Positions 40,615 through 46,165 of a stretch of 46,165 bases of DNA are shown here, in pieces. The DNA is from Planctomycetota bacterium. Its GTDB lineage: Bacteria > JAJVIF01 > JAPKYR01. The notes below the pieces were generated by a model. The model was not told where the DNA came from, did not search any database, and saw nothing but the letters and a program-made list of their open reading frames with translations. The stretch spans positions 1-46,165 of the forward strand of contig JAUWTM010000012.1 in assembly GCA_030614715.1 (NCBI GenBank). Reading direction: 5' to 3'. The position numbers were made by a program, and so were the translations under genes. Numbering within the stretch: the first letter of the stretch is position 1; each line of letters starts with the position of its first letter.

Positions 40615-41307
40615 GTGACCGATCTCTACCCGGCAAAAATTCTGGATAAGAAACACCTCGCGGAAGCACAGGTCCTTCTGGCGATCGACGTACCCCGCGA
40701 AGTGTGGTCCGGGCACATCTACCATTCCCAGTACGTAAGCCTTGTCCTCCCCGATATGGAGCCGTGGCACGGGACAATCGCCTGCCGTCCCGGATACGAA
40801 TCCCTCGAGATCCATGTGAAGGATGTCGGTGAAAGGTCTGCCCGAATTTCAGCCCTGGAACCCGGTGATGAGCTCCAGGTGACGACACCGATGGGTGACG
40901 GATTCCCGATCCTAGGTCACCGCAGCGTGAACGTAATTCTGGGTGCAGCAGGTGTTGCTATATGCGCAATGCGTCCTCTTATCCAGGAAATCATGCTTGC
41001 ACGTGGCGACTGGCGACGTGTGATGCTCTTCTACGGGGAGCGTACGGCCGACAGGTTCTCATACATCGATGAACGCCAGGACTGGAAAGAGATGAACATC
41101 GAGATTTTCCTTACAGCCAGCCAGCCGTCGCTCGGAACGTCGTGGATGGGCCAGTCGGGATACGTTCAGGACTACCTGCTTGAATTATGGCCTGATGTCG
41201 GGGACACAGTAGCGTTCGTCGCCGGCAAGGACGATATGGTGACCGACTTTACGCATGCCCTGTATCGTCTGGGTATGCCGCCTAACTCGATTATGTTGAA
41301 TATCTGA
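40615..41307 (+). CDS. Ferredoxin/flavin reductase-like protein (FNR superfamily)
   Basis: A 230-aa soluble protein with a GTG start. The N-terminal beta-barrel carries the FAD/FMN-binding region (RSARISALEPGDELQVTTPMGDGF). The C-terminal NAD(P) domain begins VNVILGAAGVAICAMRPLI, matching the GGTGIAP-type motif of this superfamily, and includes LFYGERTADRFSY. There is no Cys cluster for a 2Fe-2S centre, unlike PyrK. It lacks the usual RxYS flavin motif in textbook form, so the flavin is inferred. Partner is unknown; the HD-domain gene 38 bp downstream may be co-transcribed. Confidence 0.75.
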   Translation: MTDLYPAKILDKKHLAEAQVLLAIDVPREVWSGHIYHSQYVSLVLPDMEPWHGTIACRPGYESLEIHVKDVGERSARISALEPGDELQVTTPMGDGFPILGHRSVNVILGAAGVAICAMRPLIQEIMLARGDWRRVMLFYGERTADRFSYIDERQDWKEMNIEIFLTASQPSLGTSWMGQSGYVQDYLLELWPDVGDTVAFVAGKDDMVTDFTHALYRLGMPPNSIMLNI

Positions 41308-41345
41308 TCATCTGCAGGATACAAGGCGAAGAAAGGAGTGGACCA

Positions 41346-41921
41346 ATGACAGATCATCCGATTCCATCGAGAGACGCAGCGTACGATACCCTCTGTGAGT
41401 TCACTAAAAATGCAAATCTGGTCAAGCACGGGCTTGCCGTTGAATTATCCATGCGTGCTCTCGCCCGTCATTTCGGCGAAGATGAGGAAAAGTGGGCGAC
41501 TGTCGGGATAATGCACGATTTCGACTACGAAAAGTACCCGACTGTCCCCGAGCACGCGAACGAGGGAGCGAAAATCCTTCGTGAACGCGGCTGGCCGGAG
41601 GAAATCGTCAAGGCGATACAGGGACATGCATCGTATACGGGCGTCCCGCGTGACACGCTCATGGCAAAAGCCCTTTTTGCGGTCGATGAGCTGTCCGGAT
41701 TTATGATCGGGTGTGCGCTGGTACGTCCGGATAAATCCTTCAGGGAGATGAAGGTAAAATCCGTTAAGAAAAAGCTCAAGGACAAGGCGTTCTGCAGGGC
41801 AGTCAATCGTGATGAGGTCAGGGAGGGGGCAGCGGAGCTCGAATGGGAGCTTGAGGATCTGATTAAATTCCTGATCGACGAGCTCGCGAAGGTCGAGGAT
41901 CAACTCGGTCTTGGGGGCTGA
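41346..41921 (+). CDS. HD-domain metal-dependent hydrolase
   Basis: A 191-aa protein with an HD phosphohydrolase core: an early His (VKHGLAVELSM), the HD pair in GIMHDFDYEKYP, His in EHANEGAKIL and GHASYTG, and the last Asp in FAVDELSG. Such proteins hydrolyse phosphate esters of nucleotides or related molecules; the substrate here is unknown. The C-terminal ~60 residues are charged and helical, possibly for oligomerisation. It follows the flavin reductase-like gene by 38 bp and is followed by the REP2 pair. Confidence 0.8.
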   Translation: MTDHPIPSRDAAYDTLCEFTKNANLVKHGLAVELSMRALARHFGEDEEKWATVGIMHDFDYEKYPTVPEHANEGAKILRERGWPEEIVKAIQGHASYTGVPRDTLMAKALFAVDELSGFMIGCALVRPDKSFREMKVKSVKKKLKDKAFCRAVNRDEVREGAAELEWELEDLIKFLIDELAKVEDQLGLGG

Positions 41922-41940
41922 AATATTTCGAAATTAAGAA

Positions 41941-41971
41941 TCCCGTAGCACAGCACGGCAGTGCGTCTGAC
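41941..41971 (+). repeat. REP2 element, copy b
   Basis: GTAG (41945-41948) followed by a hairpin at 41948-41964: outer stem GCAC/GTGC, A.A mismatch, inner GC/GC, loop ACG. It forms an inverted pair with copy c. Confidence 0.85.
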
Positions 41972-42007
41972 ATTCGGATTATTGAACGTGCATCCGTATT
42001 GGAAGGC

Positions 42008-42036
42008 TGGACGCACTGCCGTGCTGTGCTACGGGT
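42008..42036 (-). repeat. REP2 element, copy c (inverted)
   Basis: Reverse-complement copy: hairpin 42013-42029 and CTAC (42029-42032). With copy b, about 45 bp away, it forms a BIME-like inverted pair. Confidence 0.85.
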
Positions 42037-42108
42037 CCGGATTAATTTAAAATGAAATTGTTAATATCTTTTTTCAAACCTTTTAAGGACAGATAAACTC
42101 CTATACCT

Positions 42109-42203
42109 TATAATGTAATCGATACTATACCGACTCTAAATAGGTAGCGGTGTCCATCGCCATCGGGCAAATCCCGTTGGCTTAAATTCCTGCGGAGGCT
42201 TTT
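42109..42203 (+). promoter_or_regulatory. -10 element and structured 5' leader of the SBBP lipoprotein gene
   Basis: TATAAT at 42109-42114 is followed by a leader of about 83 nt. The leader holds a hairpin whose arms are CCATCGGG and CCCGTTGG (one mismatch) around a CAAAT loop, before GGAGG and the ATG. The gap 42037-42108 shows nothing else. Confidence 0.4.
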
Positions 42204-45137
42204 ATGAATCGCTGGACAATTCTGTTCGTACTGATCTCAATCCTTACCCTGGGCTGTTCCGGAGGTGGAGGTGGAAGTGCTGCATCCAACCCGATAGCAC
42301 CGCCTTCAGGTGATCCATACGAACTGAGCCAGTCGAGGACCCTCGGCGGTACACATGTCTGGGGTTATTACGACATCCACATTGATCTCGAAACAGCGGA
42401 TGTCGAAGCTGTCAACAGCCGTAACACGATGTTTACCGCCAACGTGACCAATTTCCTCAACGGGATTCCCCCGAGGCTTGGTTTCGATATCAAGGACATT
42501 ATTGTCGAAGCGGAATACACAGAAGTCGACATCGATGTAAGCCTGATTCATCCCTTCCCGGGCATGACCCAGTACAACGGATACGACGTACGCGGTGTTT
42601 TCATGGGAAACGGCTCAGCATCGCTGAACAACGGCGTGATTTATCCTGTACGCGGGGAGGACCAGTACATGCTTGCCGACCCGGTCGGCGGTAACGGTGC
42701 TCCGGACGGCTACACACGATGGTTCAACATCACTGAGTTCAGCGAGGGTGGATTGCCTCTCGTGAATTACACTCCCGGCGACCTGGCAACGCCGGGATTC
42801 GACGGTTCTGCGACACTATGCCCGTACAAGTACTTCGCCGATGGTCTCGATCCAGTTCAGGATATTTTTGGTTTCCTCGCCTTCACAGACGGTAACGGTA
42901 CATTCACTGCAGGGGCAACAAATACGAGGAATTACTACCTCCGGTTTCCATCAGCGACGAGTATTGAATACGGTTACGCGGTGATCGCCAACTGGGACGG
43001 CGAGGATAGTCATCCGGCCAATGCCCCTGAAGCACAGGCATGCATGGCGTATTACACGGGCGACGTATATTACATAGATGAGACTGACAACGGCGGAAAT
43101 CTCATTCTCGATATCGATGTCTTCATGTGGGAAGCCGCAACCGGTGGTCCGCCTGAGCATGAAATTATCATTGAATCGACCGTTCTGAGCTTACCTCAGT
43201 ATTTCGACGGCGGCTCTCTGGGCACGTCCGGTGGTGAAAATATTTCGACCTACCACGTTGAGATTCCAGCTGATAACGTAACCAGCACTACTGGCAACGA
43301 GTTCTGGGTGATAATACAACTCGACGATTACAACTACGCCAACGACTTCGGTTCCCCGAACCTTGCACAAAATGATCCGCTCGCAGCGTACTTCAGGTTT
43401 GATCTCGAAGTATCCGGAACGCCGTCGAACACACCTCCCAATGTGACAGGCATCGAGGACGAGGAGGGTTCAGGCAGTTACCAGCAACTGGTGACGGTCA
43501 ACGACGTAAAGGAATACTGGGCGATCTTCGATGATCCCGACACCGGTCAATCGCATACATTCATATGGTACGTAAACGCCGACGGGACAGGCACTCCCGA
43601 GCCGGCTGATGAAGTCACTCTCCCAATCGACTGGGGGACGTATGGCCCCGGTGAGTGGGATATCTACGTCGATGTAAACGATGGCTTTGACACGTCGCAG
43701 GGCGGACCGTATGACCTTACCGTTACTGATGAGACCGGCAGCGTGATCACATTCGGCGGGACCGGCACGGAATACGTCCTTGGATTCTGTGTCGATGATA
43801 ACGGTGCCAAATTATCAGGTGGTTATTTTTACAGTGATGGAAATCTCGATCCTGACGGTAACGCTCCGATTACCTCTGTCGGTGGCGGGGATATGTGGCT
43901 CAACAAGATCGACGCGTCGGGTGATTTCGAATGGGGATACTCGTGGGGAGATGCTCCAAACCACGATTATTTCTGGGGAATCGTCACCGATGACGATGAC
44001 AACATTTACGCGTGCGGTCACTTCACGGGTACTGTAGATTTCGATCCGGATCCCGTCGACGAGGATATCCATGTCGCGTCGAGTGATAACGGACGTCTCG
44101 ATGCCTGTCTCATGAAATTCGACACTGACGGGAATTACATCTGGGGTGAGTCCTGGGGCGGTACGCAGGACGTAACCGCATTCGATCTCGAAATCTACAA
44201 CGATACTTACTTATACATCACAGGTTATTTCTTCGGAACTGCCGACATCGATCCCACATCGGGTACTGATACATATGTCGCATCATCAAGCAGCGGAAAT
44301 GTCACTGACGGCTATATTATTAAACTCGACCTCGACGGTAACTACGAGTGGGGCAGGGCGTACGGTGCAGGTGGAACAACATACAGCTTTAACATTGCGG
44401 TAGACGGTTCCGGAAATCCGATAGCAACCGGAAATTTCTACGATACGGTCGATCTCGATCCGAGCACGGGCAACGATCCGCATACGGCCTATTCATCGGG
44501 CACGTACGATGCCTTCCTCGTGAAACTCGATGGGTCCGGTAACTACGAATGGGGAATTTCCTTCGGCGGTGATTCCTGGGACAAGATCAACGACCTGATC
44601 GCTGATTCTTCTGGCAACGTCTACGGAACCGGTGGTTACTCTTCAACAACGTGTGACTTCGACCCCGGTGCCGGGGACGCAACCGAGACCAACAACGGCA
44701 GTTATGATGGTTTCACGATCAAGTTCAATTCCAGCGGTGTTTTCCAGTGGGTGGACATCTTCGGTGAACCGGACCACGACAACACGTGGGGAATTGTCAT
44801 TGACAGCTCGGGTGATCTTCTCATGACGGGGCACTTCAAAGGCACGATGGATTTCAATCCCGGCTCAGGAACGGACAGCCATACCGCTGTTGGCGAAGCT
44901 GACGCATACGTGGTGAAACTGGACACCGACGGTGTTTACATCTGGGGAAGCACCTGGGGTGGAACCGGATTCGAGAACGGCTATGCGGTCGATGTGGGTC
45001 CGACTGGTTTCATACATGTAACGGGTCGATTCGACGGTCTTGTCGATTTCAACCCGGGCCCGGGAGTAGAGAACCGGACATCAAACGGCGGCTATGACAC
45101 TTTTATTAACCTGCTGCTCCCCAACGGCGGCTGGTAG
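42204..45137 (+). CDS. Lipoprotein with shared N-terminal module and SBBP-type propeller repeats
   Basis: A 977-aa lipoprotein: the signal peptide ends LTLGC with the lipid Cys at residue 18, then a Gly/Ser linker. Residues about 45-420 are homologous to the same region of the lipoprotein at 33883-37326 (WGYYDIHID, DGYTRWFNITEF, YFADGLD, NYYLRFPS, YGYAVIANW). Residues about 515-977 hold about six ~70-aa SBBP-like repeats with WGxSWGG, FxGTVDFDP and DAYVVKLD-type motifs, which build a beta-propeller-like fold. The start is supported by GGAGG close upstream and a TATAAT near 42109. Role unknown; the repeats suggest a surface-exposed binding protein. Confidence 0.8.
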   Translation: MNRWTILFVLISILTLGCSGGGGGSAASNPIAPPSGDPYELSQSRTLGGTHVWGYYDIHIDLETADVEAVNSRNTMFTANVTNFLNGIPPRLGFDIKDIIVEAEYTEVDIDVSLIHPFPGMTQYNGYDVRGVFMGNGSASLNNGVIYPVRGEDQYMLADPVGGNGAPDGYTRWFNITEFSEGGLPLVNYTPGDLATPGFDGSATLCPYKYFADGLDPVQDIFGFLAFTDGNGTFTAGATNTRNYYLRFPSATSIEYGYAVIANWDGEDSHPANAPEAQACMAYYTGDVYYIDETDNGGNLILDIDVFMWEAATGGPPEHEIIIESTVLSLPQYFDGGSLGTSGGENISTYHVEIPADNVTSTTGNEFWVIIQLDDYNYANDFGSPNLAQNDPLAAYFRFDLEVSGTPSNTPPNVTGIEDEEGSGSYQQLVTVNDVKEYWAIFDDPDTGQSHTFIWYVNADGTGTPEPADEVTLPIDWGTYGPGEWDIYVDVNDGFDTSQGGPYDLTVTDETGSVITFGGTGTEYVLGFCVDDNGAKLSGGYFYSDGNLDPDGNAPITSVGGGDMWLNKIDASGDFEWGYSWGDAPNHDYFWGIVTDDDDNIYACGHFTGTVDFDPDPVDEDIHVASSDNGRLDACLMKFDTDGNYIWGESWGGTQDVTAFDLEIYNDTYLYITGYFFGTADIDPTSGTDTYVASSSSGNVTDGYIIKLDLDGNYEWGRAYGAGGTTYSFNIAVDGSGNPIATGNFYDTVDLDPSTGNDPHTAYSSGTYDAFLVKLDGSGNYEWGISFGGDSWDKINDLIADSSGNVYGTGGYSSTTCDFDPGAGDATETNNGSYDGFTIKFNSSGVFQWVDIFGEPDHDNTWGIVIDSSGDLLMTGHFKGTMDFNPGSGTDSHTAVGEADAYVVKLDTDGVYIWGSTWGGTGFENGYAVDVGPTGFIHVTGRFDGLVDFNPGPGVENRTSNGGYDTFINLLLPNGGW

Positions 45138-45178
45138 GGTGTCACTGCAGGGAAGCCCTCCTATAATTTACATTTAAT

Positions 45179-45238
45179 CCCCATCTGCGGGACGCAAATG
45201 AGACAGGTAATCATGCACGAGACGCGCATGCTACAACT
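45179..45238 (-). repeat. REP1 element, left flank of the RAYT gene (inverted)
   Basis: Hairpin 2 at 45182-45200 (8-bp stem with one mismatch), hairpin 1 at 45212-45230 and CTAC (GTAG on the minus strand) at 45231-45234. A 47-bp stretch (45191-45237) recurs exactly at 46119-46165. Confidence 0.9.
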
Positions 45239-45258
45239 GAAACAGATACATTATTTTT

Positions 45259-45320
45259 GTAGCATGTGCGTCTCGCGCATGATTACCTGTCACACGGTCG
45301 TCCCGACCGTGCTTCTCCTC
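45259..45320 (+). repeat. REP1 element, plus orientation, upstream of the RAYT gene
   Basis: GTAG (45259-45262), hairpin 1 at 45263-45281 and hairpin 2 at 45293-45311 (perfect 8-bp stem, TCC loop). It is inverted relative to the copy at 45179, giving a BIME-like pair. Confidence 0.9.
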
Positions 45321-45422
45321 TACTAAATCCTATTATTTTCAAAATTTCCGATTTTTTATGTCAGCTTTGGGCTTCCACAGCCGTTTTACAGGTACCGGAG
45401 TTCATGTCCCGAAGGTGACCAG

Positions 45423-46088
45423 TTGGATACAAAATCAGAGCTACTCATCCCCATGACTTTTATGACAAAGGAAGATTTCGAGTTGGTCCAGCGTCGTAAA
45501 GGAGCCTACCTTCCTCACTGGACTGTGGAAGGTGCTATCTACCATGTGTCATTCAGACTGCAGGATGCAATTCCTACCCAAGTCAGGCAGGAGCTTCTTG
45601 AGGAACGTCAGAAGATCCTGACCCGTACAAAAGATCCAGCGTCGCATCTGACTAAATATGAGAAATACCGCCTGGTGAGCCTGTATTCTGACAAGATAGA
45701 ACGGTATCTGGACGCAGGCCATGGGGAATGCTTTCTCAGGGAGAGATCGATAGCTGACCTGGTAGCGAATGCGTTAAAATATTTTGTGTGTAAGCGCTAT
45801 AACCTCTTTGCGTGGTGCGTTATGCCTAACCATGTACACGCAATGGTGCAACCTGCGCCTGAATTCAAACTTCCAGATATACTACATTCATGGAAATCCT
45901 ACACGGCGCACGAAGCAAACAAGATGCTCGGGAGGAGTGGTAAATTCTGGCAGCAGGAGTATTACGATCGTATGATGCGCAGCGAGGAATCGCTGACGAA
46001 TAATATAGAATATGTCTATTTGAATCCGGATAAAGCTGGACTATTTAATTGGCCCTGGAGATGGAAGAGAGAGGATGTATTTTCATAA
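45423..46088 (+). CDS. REP-associated tyrosine transposase (RAYT, Transposase_17-like)
   Basis: A 221-aa single-strand-specific transposase-like protein of the Y1 (HUH) group. The HUH motif is His-Val-His in VMPNHVHAM, and the RAYT block FWQQEYYDRMMRSEESLTNNIEYVYLNPDKAGL includes candidate catalytic Tyr residues. Length fits the family. A TTG start at 45423 has GAAGGTG just upstream; ATG at 45453 or 45462 are alternatives. The gene is enclosed by REP1 repeats, with a 47-bp direct repeat on both sides, the known arrangement for RAYT genes that act on GTAG-hairpin REP elements. Confidence 0.85.
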   Translation: MDTKSELLIPMTFMTKEDFELVQRRKGAYLPHWTVEGAIYHVSFRLQDAIPTQVRQELLEERQKILTRTKDPASHLTKYEKYRLVSLYSDKIERYLDAGHGECFLRERSIADLVANALKYFVCKRYNLFAWCVMPNHVHAMVQPAPEFKLPDILHSWKSYTAHEANKMLGRSGKFWQQEYYDRMMRSEESLTNNIEYVYLNPDKAGLFNWPWRWKREDVFS

Positions 46089-46108
46089 AAGGTAGCAGCG
46101 ATATTACG

Positions 46109-46165
46109 TCATTTGCGAGACGCAAATGAGACAGGTAATCATGCACGAGACGCGCATGCTACAAC
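46109..46165 (-). repeat. REP1 element, right flank of the RAYT gene (inverted, continues past the window edge)
   Basis: Hairpin 2 at 46109-46129 (perfect 9-bp stem, AGA loop), hairpin 1 at 46140-46158 and CTAC at 46159-46162. 46119-46165 is identical to 45191-45237. Confidence 0.9.

Noticed and set aside
42121-42203. AGGTAGCGG in the leader resembles part of the c-di-GMP-I riboswitch
   Set aside because: The other conserved parts (GGCAAA, GACGCAAAGCC and their pairing) are not upstream, so the match is short and partial.

Overview
The window looks like chromosomal DNA of a Gram-negative bacterium, probably from a poorly sampled phylum. The signs are lipobox lipoproteins, small outer-membrane barrels ending in Phe, a Wza/Wzc-type capsule export pair, an usher-like barrel and a partial complex I cluster. 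I cannot name the taxon from sequence alone. Base composition is roughly balanced, apart from one clearly AT-rich orphan gene (17581-18912). I see no rRNA, tRNA or CRISPR.

Layout: 28-3287 (-) is a nucleotide-sugar operon (SDR epimerase, UDP-sugar dehydrogenase, unknown protein). 3445-9586 (+) holds four small exported proteins, a PapD-like or WxL-binding-like periplasmic protein and a large usher-like barrel with NEW3 domains; I read it as a divergent fibre-assembly system. 9681-12685 (+) encodes a nitrilase-family amidase, a MoxR ATPase and a patatin. 12688-16019 (-) encodes a polysaccharide flippase and an asparagine synthase, with an MFS transporter divergent from them. After the AT-rich orphan, 18922-26120 (-) returns to surface polysaccharide: a two-domain oxidoreductase, a WecC-like dehydrogenase, a Wza-like exporter broken by an in-frame TGA, and a Wzc-like protein whose kinase domain has lost its P-loop.

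26335-32036 (+) is nuoA, an 88-aa gene, nuoB and nuoC, then four small outer-membrane barrel genes, a 31-aa membrane micro-ORF and nuoD. Between the nuoD stop and the convergent hydrolase stop sits a compact cassette: a GxxExxY (PD-(D/E)XK-like) gene with an in-frame TAG, bounded by a perfect 25-bp inverted repeat and a 34-bp tandem array. 32706-38103 (-) carries two lipoproteins (an alpha/beta hydrolase and an LVIVD-type propeller) and a small membrane protein. 38238-46088 (+) carries an RmlD homologue, a YabE-like DUF348/G5/3D protein, a flavin reductase-like protein, an HD hydrolase, an SBBP-propeller lipoprotein and a REP-associated tyrosine transposase (RAYT).

Two dispersed repeat families, both starting with GTAG followed by a hairpin, occupy intergenic gaps. 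REP1 flanks the RAYT, and its second hairpin shows compensatory base changes between copies. REP2 occurs at the left edge and as an inverted pair near 42000. The main leads are the usher-like system, the GxxExxY cassette, the RAYT/REP set and the barrel genes inside the nuo cluster.
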